Origin: JAWLFY01 sp964462125
Lineage (GTDB): Bacteria; Planctomycetota; Planctomycetia; Pirellulales; Pirellulaceae
NCBI GenBank assembly: GCA_964462125.1
Contig: CAYWXT010000057.1
Location: 1-25,808, forward strand
Direction: 5' to 3'
Length of the DNA: 25,808 nucleotides
Below, one piece after another: positions 6,949 through 14,145 of the stretch. A model generated the notes under the pieces. That model searched no databases and was not told the origin of the DNA. It saw nothing but the letters and a program-made list of their open reading frames with translations. Position 1 is the first letter of the stretch. Each line of letters starts with the position of its first letter. Made by a program: the position numbers and the translations under genes.

Positions 6949-7698
6949 ATGACGTGCAAGCCCCTGATCGGTCTCAATGCCGACTATCGCTCGGCTGCTC
7001 GCAGTATGCCGGCTTACAGCTACATCGCTGCGGGTTATTTTCAATCGGTTGCGGCTGCCGGCGGGATTCCCGTGGTGGTCCCCCCGTTGGAGGACGCAGA
7101 GTCGGTCCGTCAAATGCTCGCTCGGCTCGACGGCTTTGTTCTTATCGGCGGCGCCGACCTGGACCCTCGCAACGACGGGTTCATGCTCCATCCCAGCGTG
7201 CGGCCGCTCGATCCGGCCCGGGAAAACGGCGACCGCATGCTGATGTCCGAGATTGCAGAGCGTCGGATGCCGGTATTCGGGATCGGCACCGGGATGCAAC
7301 TGATCAACGTTCAACAGGGTGGGAATCTGCATCTGCACATCAAGGAGGCGATCCCGACCGCCGTGGCCCACAGTGACCGCCAGGATCCCAATCACCGGCA
7401 CACGTTGGAGGTCGACAGCGATTCCTTGGTCGGACGGGTTTATGGTGACGGCGAGATCCGGGTCAGCAGCCGTCATCACATGTCGCTCGACGACGTGGCC
7501 CCCGGATTTCGGGTCACCGCCCGTTGTCCCGATGGCGTCATCGAAGCGATCGAGAGTGAGATGATCGACTGGTTCGCCATCGGCACCCAGTTCCACCCCG
7601 AATGCGGCGCCGCCTCGGCGCTCGACATTCGCATCTTCGAGGAATTCGTCGAAGGGGTACGGATGCGGAGCGAGCAAGATTTGCGGTTGGTCGCGTAG
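6949..7698 (+). CDS. Class-I glutamine amidotransferase-like (peptidase C26) protein lacking the nucleophile Cys
   Basis: The 249-aa protein has the fold signatures of gamma-glutamyl-gamma-aminobutyrate hydrolases: an N-terminal PLIGLN strand, DGFVLIGGADLDP, the nucleophile-elbow region PVFGIGTGMQLINVQQGG, and the catalytic His/Glu motif QFHPE (His216, Glu218). Active members have C in GICRGMQ; here it is Gly113 (codon GGC, 7285-7287), and the following Arg is Thr. His and Glu remain. Hydrolysis by the usual thioester route is therefore not expected, although the rest of the domain is intact with no frameshift. ATG 6949 has GAGGA about ten bases upstream. It is divergent from the oleA-like gene. 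Either a non-catalytic ligand-binding role or a neofunctionalised enzyme is possible. Confidence 0.88.
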   Translation: MTCKPLIGLNADYRSAARSMPAYSYIAAGYFQSVAAAGGIPVVVPPLEDAESVRQMLARLDGFVLIGGADLDPRNDGFMLHPSVRPLDPARENGDRMLMSEIAERRMPVFGIGTGMQLINVQQGGNLHLHIKEAIPTAVAHSDRQDPNHRHTLEVDSDSLVGRVYGDGEIRVSSRHHMSLDDVAPGFRVTARCPDGVIEAIESEMIDWFAIGTQFHPECGAASALDIRIFEEFVEGVRMRSEQDLRLVA

Positions 7699-7739
7699 CC
7701 TCCGCCGGAGCTGCCACCCCACCCGGAGTGAAACCCCGC

Positions 7740-7931
7740 ATGGAGGTGAAGATCCCGCCCGCCACGGGTGACCTCGTGGCGACAGCGACCCTCGCGTATT
7801 GCACGGATGCTGACGGCCAACGGCAAGGAGCCATGGGCCGCGCGCGGGTCGCGTTGAACCACGCCGACCAGGAAGGTCGGTGGGAGCACCGATGGATCGA
7901 CGATCCCGGTCACTGCGAGTGGGGCGGGTGA
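7740..7931 (+). CDS. Possible small protein, 63 aa
   Basis: This open frame begins MEVKIPPATG and ends HCEWGG, with GC-rich third positions, purine-rich first positions and a strong terminator 21 bases after its stop. GTG 7728 in frame is an alternative start; GGAG lies about 12 bases before the ATG. I do not recognise a family. The alternating hydrophobic pattern near LVATATLAYCTD suggests beta strands. The alternative is that 7699-7990 is a non-coding transcript ending at the terminator. Confidence 0.4.
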   Translation: MEVKIPPATGDLVATATLAYCTDADGQRQGAMGRARVALNHADQEGRWEHRWIDDPGHCEWGG

Positions 7932-7952
7932 CGAAGCCAGGAACGGCTTCAA

Positions 7953-7999
7953 GGCCGGGCGTGTACAGAGTCGAGACACGCCCGGCCTTTTTTCTTTTT
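7953..7999 (+). terminator. Strong intrinsic terminator
   Basis: GGCCGGGCGTGT (7953-7964) pairs perfectly with ACACGCCCGGCC (7976-7987) around an 11-base loop, followed by TTTTTTCTTTTT. It ends rightward transcripts from the C26-like gene or the small ORF before it. Confidence 0.9.
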
Positions 8000-8085
8000 G
8001 TCCCCGAGGTTTGGGGCGTAGCACCGATGGTTCCACCAAGCGGCTTGATCGATGGATCGATGGCCGGTGCCCCGGCACAGGGCTC

Positions 8086-8139
8086 GGCGCACGGGAACGC
8101 AGGACTTGGCGCACGGGAACGCAGGACTTGGCGCACGGG
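8086..8139. repeat. 22-bp tandem repeat, about 2.5 copies
   Basis: A 22-base unit starting GGCGCACGGGAACGC is present at 8086-8107 and 8108-8129, with a 10-base partial copy to 8139. It lies between the terminator and the convergent tatA genes, outside any convincing gene. Confidence 0.9.
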
Positions 8140-8208
8140 GCCACTAGGGCCGGTCGAAGGTTACCCTCCGCGCACCAGCCTCGACCGATTCATAGCGGCC
8201 TTCGCACG

Positions 8209-8472
8209 TCACTGCGGAGGCTTGAACTTGGGGGCTGAAGGTTCCTCGGGCTCGTCCTCGTCGACTTCCGCCTTGGGGGACTCGTCGAGCGACAGGGCAC
8301 GGGTGGCCTCGTACTCGGCCATCCGGAACTGCTGCTGAATGTCATTCAATCCGCGGCGGAATTCCCGGTAGCTGCCGCCGATCTTCCGAGCGACTTCGGG
8401 AAGGTTGCCACCGAAGAGGACCACAGCAATGACACCGATGACCATCAGCTCAAACGGGCTGAGGCCGAACAT
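8209..8472 (-). CDS. TatA/E-family twin-arginine translocase subunit, 87 aa
   Basis: TatA-type proteins form the membrane pore or support the TatBC complex for export of folded proteins. The product has a single N-terminal membrane segment (about residues 6-20), the FG hinge in VVLFGGNLPEVARKIG, an amphipathic helix to about residue 50, and an acidic Pro/Glu-rich tail. Length is normal for the family. It begins one base after the stop of a second TatA-like gene, so the two form an operon. TatB is an alternative given the longer tail, but TatB has no decisive motif visible here. No tatC is present in the window. Confidence 0.88.
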   Translation of the reverse strand: MFGLSPFELMVIGVIAVVLFGGNLPEVARKIGGSYREFRRGLNDIQQQFRMAEYEATRALSLDESPKAEVDEDEPEEPSAPKFKPPQ

Positions 8473-8473
8473 A

Positions 8474-8683
8474 TCAGGCGGTTTCGCTGGGTTTTTGGTT
8501 CGATTCGTCGTCGTCCGTCGTGTCGCTCATGCCCCGCTTGAACTCGTTGGCACTGCGGCCGAGATTTCTCATCAAACTGGGCAGTTTCGCCCCGCCGAAC
8601 AGCAACAGGGCAATGAACAGGACAATCAACATCTCCGGCATGCCGGGGAAGCCGATCGCGAACCATTGAAAACAGGTAGACAT
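8474..8683 (-). CDS. TatA/E-family twin-arginine translocase subunit, 69 aa
   Basis: The 69-aa product has one hydrophobic segment (about residues 15-30), then LFGGAKLPSLMRNLGRS, the hinge and amphipathic helix typical of TatA, then a short acidic tail. ATG 8683 was chosen because upstream codons add only a polar stretch and homology begins near FPGMPEML. It is the first gene of a two-gene tatA-tatA operon transcribed away from the AEC permease. The pair shares the LFGG hinge but differs in tail and helix sequence, so they are diverged paralogues, possibly TatA and TatB-like partners. Confidence 0.88.
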   Translation of the reverse strand: MSTCFQWFAIGFPGMPEMLIVLFIALLLFGGAKLPSLMRNLGRSANEFKRGMSDTTDDDESNQKPSETA

Positions 8684-8893
8684 CGATCCACTCTCGCAAA
8701 CGAGGCTCTCCAACTAGAACCCTCACGAACTTCCGGCGAAAGCGGGTAGGTCGATCGGCGGCTCCCAACAGGACGACCGTCGAACACCTCCAGAACCGAC
8801 ATGTCGGGGGTGGCAACGGTGACGGCACCCTGCCGCCACGTCTGCCTACAGTGTATTGGTTCTGTCAGCGGAGTCAAAGCCAAAGCCGCCATC

Positions 8894-9871
8894 ATGAGTA
8901 ACGACGCCTGGCTGACGATCTCGAGTGTGTTGGGGGTGTTTCTCCTGATGGGCCTGGGGGCGTTCTGCCGCCACCGCAGCTGGCTGACCCGGGAAGCGGA
9001 CCGGTCATTGGCCAGCTTGGCGGCCAACGTGCTCCTGCCCGCCCTCTTCTTTGACCGGATCGTGAAGGGGGGTCGGTTCGATTCGCTCATCGGCGCGTGG
9101 GAACCGCCCCTGTTCGGCTTCCTGACCACCGCCGCCGGGTTCCTGATCGCCTGGTCCCTGGCACGCCGGCTCGGCCCCTGGATCGGGCTCGACAGCGGTG
9201 CCAAGCAGCGTTCCTTTGCGCTCGGTGCCGGCATTTGCAACTACGGCTACATCCCGCTGCCGCTGGCGGAGATCTTCTATCCGGAGGCCCAGGTCGACCT
9301 GATTCTGCACAACGTTGGAGCCGATCTGGCGCTGTGGAGTGTGGGGATCCTGGTGATCGCCGGCGGGGAGGGTATGGCGGGAGCGACCGCCACGCCCTGG
9401 CGGAAGGTATTGATCAGCGCCCCCTTGGTCGCCGTGCTGGTCGCCGCGGCGGTGAAACAGCTGGGGGCGGAGCCGTGGTTACCCGTGGCGGTGATGACAT
9501 CGATCGGCTGGCTCAGCAACTGCGCGATCCCCATGGGACTGCTGCTCAGCGGCGCGATCATCATCGACTTCATCCGCGGGGCCGATTGGCGCGGCGCCTG
9601 GCGCACGATCGCCGCGGCGATCGCTTTTCGCCAACTGTTGATGCCGGTGCTGATGCTGACCGCCGCCGCCTCGCTGGCGACGAGCCTGGAGATGCGTCAG
9701 GTGATGATGCTGCAGGCCGCGATGCCCTCGGCCGTCTTCCCGATCGTCCTGGTGCGACTGTACGACCGCGATACGGCGACCGCCCTGCGAGTGGTGCTGG
9801 GGACGTCGCTGGCCGGGATCGTGCTGATCCCCCTCTGGTTGACCCTGGGGCGCTGGTGGCTGGCCGTCTAG
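8894..9871 (+). CDS. AEC-family (auxin efflux carrier-like) permease
   Basis: This is a polytopic inner-membrane protein of 325 aa with about ten hydrophobic segments arranged as two halves. It matches the AEC transporter family: LANVLLPALFFDRIVKG in the first half, GICNYGYIPLPLAEIFY at the first crossover, and MLQAAMPSAVFPIVLVRLY at the second crossover. Bacterial members export or import organic acids and related compounds, but the substrate cannot be predicted from sequence or context. ATG 8894 was chosen because it begins just before the first membrane segment; the longer open frame from 8801 adds a stretch without features. It stands divergently from the tatA pair and is not obviously in an operon. 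Confidence 0.88.
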   Translation: MSNDAWLTISSVLGVFLLMGLGAFCRHRSWLTREADRSLASLAANVLLPALFFDRIVKGGRFDSLIGAWEPPLFGFLTTAAGFLIAWSLARRLGPWIGLDSGAKQRSFALGAGICNYGYIPLPLAEIFYPEAQVDLILHNVGADLALWSVGILVIAGGEGMAGATATPWRKVLISAPLVAVLVAAAVKQLGAEPWLPVAVMTSIGWLSNCAIPMGLLLSGAIIIDFIRGADWRGAWRTIAAAIAFRQLLMPVLMLTAAASLATSLEMRQVMMLQAAMPSAVFPIVLVRLYDRDTATALRVVLGTSLAGIVLIPLWLTLGRWWLAV

Positions 9872-10010
9872 GCTTCGTCGAAGTGGGAATTCGATCCTTT
9901 CGGACGATTCGTCTTGCGTTGGGGAGGCCGATCGCGCTAGGTTGGCCGTCGATTTCCGGAAATCTCTGTTTCCATCCGGTTGACCACTCCTACCAAATAA
10001 TTGACTTGCC

Positions 10011-13000
10011 ATGGAAGGCTCGCCACGATCGCTGCGGCGATGGACTTGGGTGTTGATCGCGATTGCGTCCACAGGTTGGATCCCGACGGCCGCCGGCGCC
10101 GAGGAGGCCGAGTGGATTTGGGCCGAGGGGACGACGGCCGAGTCGCCGGTCCCGGTCGGCCAAACCTGCTTGTTTCGAAAACAGATCAACTTGCGGGTTC
10201 CCGCGGAAGGCAGGATTGAGATCGCCGCCGACGATGAGTACGAGTTGTTCGTCAACGGCAAGCCGCTCGGGACGGGACAATCGGCCCGTGAGATTCGTGA
10301 ATACGACATCAGCGATCAGCTGGAGGTCGGCCGCAACGTGGTCGCGGTGCAGGTGAACAACACTCACGGGGAGACCGCCGCCTTGGTAGCTCGGGTACGG
10401 GTCCGCCCGGAGGGCGAGGGGAAATGGTTCCTGTTCAACTCCGACGCCTCGTGGAAAACCTCGCTCGAGGAGGCTCCGATGTGGCAGACGGTGCTCTACA
10501 ACGACCGGCTGTGGGGCGAGGCCGCCTCGTTCGGCGCCCTCGGCGACACCGTTCCGTGGGATCGTGGTTCCGACGTGGTTGCGGAGCAGCAAACGGAACA
10601 GCAGGAACGGTTTCAGATCCAGTCGGGATTCGGCGTCGAACGCGTCTTGACCGATGATCAGGCCGGATCGGTGATCGCGATGGCGTTCAACGAATTCGGG
10701 CACCTGATCCTCTCGCAGGAGAATGGGCCGCTGTTGTTGGCTTATGACCAAAACGACGACGGGATCCCTGACCAGGTACGAACCTACTGTGATCAGGTCA
10801 AATCGTGTCAGGGAATCCTGCCGCTGAACGGGGACGTTTATGTCACCGGAAGCGGTCCCGACGGGATGGCCCTCTACCGGCTCCGCGATCGGGACCGAAA
10901 CGGATCGCTGGAGGAGGTGACGCCGCTGGTCGAATTCAGTGGGGACCGGGGCGAGCACGGCCCGCACGGATTGAGTTTGGGTCCCGACGGAATGATCTAC
11001 GTCGCCGTCGGCAGCCATGTTCAGGCGACCGGGAAGAGGGGGCGTGGGGAGACGTATCGCGACACGTACGAAGGGGATCTGTTGCCTCGCTACCATGACC
11101 CCGGCGGGCATGGCCGCGGCGTCCAGGCCCCGGGCGGCACTGTGATCCGGACCAATACCGAAGGGAGCGTGGTGGAGAAGGTCGCCGGCGGTGTGAGAAA
11201 CGCCTACGACATCGTGTTCCACCCCGGCGGCGGGATGTTCGTCCACGACTCCGACATGGAAGCCGACCTGGAAACCACCTGGTACCGCCCCACGATGCTG
11301 TTCGACGTGACCGAAGGAGGCGAACTCGGTTGGCGACCTGGTTGGGCGAAATGGCCCGAGCACTACCTCGACCGGTTGCCGAGTCTGCTCGATACCGGCC
11401 GCGGCAGTCCGACCGGCGGGGTCTGTTACGAGCACTACATGTTTCCCGCCCGTTATCACAACACGATGTTCCTGGCCGACTGGTCCGAGGGGCAGATTTT
11501 GAATGTCCGGCTCAAGTCGCGGGGAGCGGGCTACGACGCCGACAGCGAAGTATTCCTGGAGGGACAACCGCTGAACGTCACCGATCTGGAGGTCGCCAAG
11601 GACGGAGCGCTTTACTTCTGCACCGGCGGCCGTGGGACGGCCGGGGGCGTGTACCGAGTCGTCTATCAGGGCGAGATTCCCGACCGGATGAAACAACTCG
11701 GCAATGGCATCGCCGCGGCGGTCCGGCAGCCGCAGATCGCCTCTGCTTGGACGCGTCAGGAGATCGCATCGATCAAGCGGGAACTGGGGAGTGACTGGGG
11801 GCCGCAGATCGCCGGGGTCGCCTACAGCAGCGACAACCCACCCCACTACCGCGTCCGGGCGATGGACTTGATGCAGTTGTTCGGGCCGGTGCCCAGTGAG
11901 GAACTGATCCTGGAACTGAGCCAAGCTCCCAGTGAGCTCGTCCGGGCTCGGGCCGCGACGTTTCTGGGGCTGCATCCCAGCGAGCGGGCCGCGCGCCGTT
12001 TGACCAAGATGCTTGAAGACCAGGACACGCACGTCCAACGGGTTGCTTGCGAGGCGATCCTTCGCAGCGGGCAACTTCCTGAGGACCCCGCGCCGGTTCT
12101 CGGTTTGATCAGCTCTCGCGACCGGACATTGGCCTTTGTCGCCCGCCGGGTGCTGGAGCGAATGCCGTTGGATCAATGGAAAAACGAGGTCCTCGAAACC
12201 GATGACGCTCGTTCCGGGATCGTCGGGATGCTGGCGCTGGTCAACGCCGACCCAACCGAGGCGACGGCGGTGCAGGTCGTCCAGCGGTCGAGCGAGCTGA
12301 TGCAAGGGTTTCTCAGTGACGCCGACTTCGTCGATATGTTGCGGGTCGCCCAGGTGGCGCTGAATCGGGGCGAGATTGCCCCGCAGCGGGTCGAGACGTT
12401 TCGCGACCAGATCGCCGAAGAATTCCCGGCTGGCGACCCCCGGATGAACCAGGAGCTGATCCGCCTGGCCGCCTACCTGCAAGCCGACAGCGTCATTGAG
12501 CGGGCGATCGACTATCTTGACTCCGACGGGCCGGCCAAGGACCGCACGCTGGTCGCGATGTGCCTCCAGTTCTTCGACCATGACTGGACCGCCGAGCAGC
12601 GGTTCCGGCTGTTGAAGTTCTATGAAAGTGCTGCCAACCGGGTGTCGGTCGGATCACTGCCGATGTACATCGCGAATGTCACCCGCGACTTCGCCAGCAA
12701 TCTCGAGCCCGAGGATGCCGACGCGATCCTGGAACAGGGGGCCGCTTGGCGGAACGCTGCCCTGGCGGCACTCTACAAGCTGCCGCGACCGGTCGACGAC
12801 ACCACCGCGGCGCTGCTCCGCCAACTCGACCAGGAGTTGTCCGCCGATGATGAGGTTGACGACATCGAACGCCGACTGCGAACCGGCATCATCGCCATGC
12901 TGGCGACCAGTGACGATGAACGCTCCACCGCCCACCTCCGCCAGATCTGGCGGACCGAGCCGGAACGGCGAGCGATGGTGGCGATGGCGCTGGCCCAGCA

Positions 13001-13805
13001 GCCCGAGGGGGAAAACTGGGACTACCTCGTCCGCAGCTTGAACGTCCTGGACCAACAGGCGGCCGAGGAGGTGATCCAAGCGCTGCTGACAGTCCGCGTC
13101 GCGACCGATGACCCGATGGCCCTCCGCCAGCTGATCCTGCTCGGGCTGCGAGCCGAGTCCGACGGCCGTAGCAGTAAGAACGTTCAGAAACTGCTCGAAC
13201 ATTGGACTGAAACTCAGCAGGCCGACGGCGACTCGATGCAGCCGTGGCAACAGTGGTACGCCAAGTCCTACCCAGATCGGCTCCCAGCCGAATTGCCCCC
13301 GCCCGATGAATCCCGCTGGGACCTCGATGAGCTGGTGAAGTATATCGAGAGTGACCAAGGGAAGCACGGTGACCCGGCGGTCGGCCGAGAAGTCTTCACC
13401 CGGGTCCAATGCGCCGAGTGCCATCGTTATCAAGAAATGGGCGACTCGGTGGGGCCCGATCTGACCAGCATCGCCCGGCGGTTCACCCGCCGTGAGATCC
13501 TGGAATCGATCCTCTACCCGGCCCACGTCGTCAGCGACCAGTATGCCAGCAAGAAACTGGTCACGCTCGATGGCCGCGTGCTGGTCGGGATGACCGCCGA
13601 TGCCGGCAACGGTCGGCTGCAGGTTCGCGACGCGAACAACGAGGTGACCGAGTTGGACGAGTCCGAGGTCGACCAGATCTTGCCCAGCAACAACAGCATC
13701 ATGCCGAGCGGGCTGCTCGATGACTTGACCCTCGGCGAAATCCGCGACCTGATGGCGTTTATGGAAGTGATCCCCGCGGTCGAGGTCGCGACCCGACCAC
13801 GTTGA
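10011..13805 (+). CDS. PVC-type dehydrogenase/HEAT-repeat/cytochrome c fusion protein
   Basis: This 1264-aa exported protein is of a kind abundant in planctomycetes. A signal peptide (about residues 1-30, ending TAAGA) is followed by a jelly-roll, carbohydrate-binding-like region (about 32-165; FVNGKPLGTG), and then a beta-propeller of the PVC-type membrane-bound dehydrogenase family (about 200-560; GEHGPHGLSLGPDG, GGVRNAYDIVFHPGG). HEAT-like helical repeats fill about 590-1080. The C-terminal cytochrome c domain has CAECH at 1134-1138 and a likely axial Met1231 in NSIMPSGLL. By family it would oxidise a sugar-like substrate and pass electrons to its haem in the periplasm; the substrate is unknown. 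It stands alone. Confidence 0.93.
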   Translation: MEGSPRSLRRWTWVLIAIASTGWIPTAAGAEEAEWIWAEGTTAESPVPVGQTCLFRKQINLRVPAEGRIEIAADDEYELFVNGKPLGTGQSAREIREYDISDQLEVGRNVVAVQVNNTHGETAALVARVRVRPEGEGKWFLFNSDASWKTSLEEAPMWQTVLYNDRLWGEAASFGALGDTVPWDRGSDVVAEQQTEQQERFQIQSGFGVERVLTDDQAGSVIAMAFNEFGHLILSQENGPLLLAYDQNDDGIPDQVRTYCDQVKSCQGILPLNGDVYVTGSGPDGMALYRLRDRDRNGSLEEVTPLVEFSGDRGEHGPHGLSLGPDGMIYVAVGSHVQATGKRGRGETYRDTYEGDLLPRYHDPGGHGRGVQAPGGTVIRTNTEGSVVEKVAGGVRNAYDIVFHPGGGMFVHDSDMEADLETTWYRPTMLFDVTEGGELGWRPGWAKWPEHYLDRLPSLLDTGRGSPTGGVCYEHYMFPARYHNTMFLADWSEGQILNVRLKSRGAGYDADSEVFLEGQPLNVTDLEVAKDGALYFCTGGRGTAGGVYRVVYQGEIPDRMKQLGNGIAAAVRQPQIASAWTRQEIASIKRELGSDWGPQIAGVAYSSDNPPHYRVRAMDLMQLFGPVPSEELILELSQAPSELVRARAATFLGLHPSERAARRLTKMLEDQDTHVQRVACEAILRSGQLPEDPAPVLGLISSRDRTLAFVARRVLERMPLDQWKNEVLETDDARSGIVGMLALVNADPTEATAVQVVQRSSELMQGFLSDADFVDMLRVAQVALNRGEIAPQRVETFRDQIAEEFPAGDPRMNQELIRLAAYLQADSVIERAIDYLDSDGPAKDRTLVAMCLQFFDHDWTAEQRFRLLKFYESAANRVSVGSLPMYIANVTRDFASNLEPEDADAILEQGAAWRNAALAALYKLPRPVDDTTAALLRQLDQELSADDEVDDIERRLRTGIIAMLATSDDERSTAHLRQIWRTEPERRAMVAMALAQQPEGENWDYLVRSLNVLDQQAAEEVIQALLTVRVATDDPMALRQLILLGLRAESDGRSSKNVQKLLEHWTETQQADGDSMQPWQQWYAKSYPDRLPAELPPPDESRWDLDELVKYIESDQGKHGDPAVGREVFTRVQCAECHRYQEMGDSVGPDLTSIARRFTRREILESILYPAHVVSDQYASKKLVTLDGRVLVGMTADAGNGRLQVRDANNEVTELDESEVDQILPSNNSIMPSGLLDDLTLGEIRDLMAFMEVIPAVEVATRPR

Positions 13806-14145
13806 GAGCCGCACGTGGCCCTACGGACTGGCAGCCTGTGCGACTCCCGTGCGTCACCAAACGTCGCGTCAGGGGACAAACGTCACATCATGGGAATCGA
13901 CCGGGGCCGACATGAATCGTGGTGAACCTCCCCAGGGCTAAAGGCCGACCCTCCCGCGGAGCGCGGGAAGGTGACCGGGCTCCCTTTCGCCTTCCCAAGA
14001 GCCAGATCTGTCGACACAATAAAATCCGCGGTGTTGGCTCGAAAACCCGCGGTACTGGCCTGGGGCGCCCCCGGGTGGCCAGAACCGTGCCTTCTCGGGT
14101 CAGCAGCGCGTCGCTCAGCTCTCCCCCAAGCCTTGCAGATCGATT
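13806..14145 (+). other. Intergenic region before yidC
   Basis: No gene is supported in these 340 bases. There is a GC-rich hairpin TCCCGCG/CGCGGGA at 13952-13968 with a 3-base loop but no T-run. An AT-rich patch (ACAATAAAAT) near 14015-14025 could hold a promoter for yidC, but no good -35 partner is evident. Confidence 0.4.

Noticed and set aside
5844..7376. 510-codon plus-strand frame across the oleA-like gene, the spacer and the C26-like gene
   Set aside because: It crosses two supported genes and a spacer with regulatory palindromes, and its composition changes along its length.
6814..8136. 440-codon minus-strand frame spanning the C26-like gene and the terminator
   Set aside because: It is antisense to a gene with clear domain motifs and crosses a strong terminator.
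9990..12581. 863-codon minus-strand frame opposite the PVC-type dehydrogenase
   Set aside because: Mirror frame of a strongly supported gene; no signal peptide or domain was recognised and composition is His/Arg/Pro-rich.
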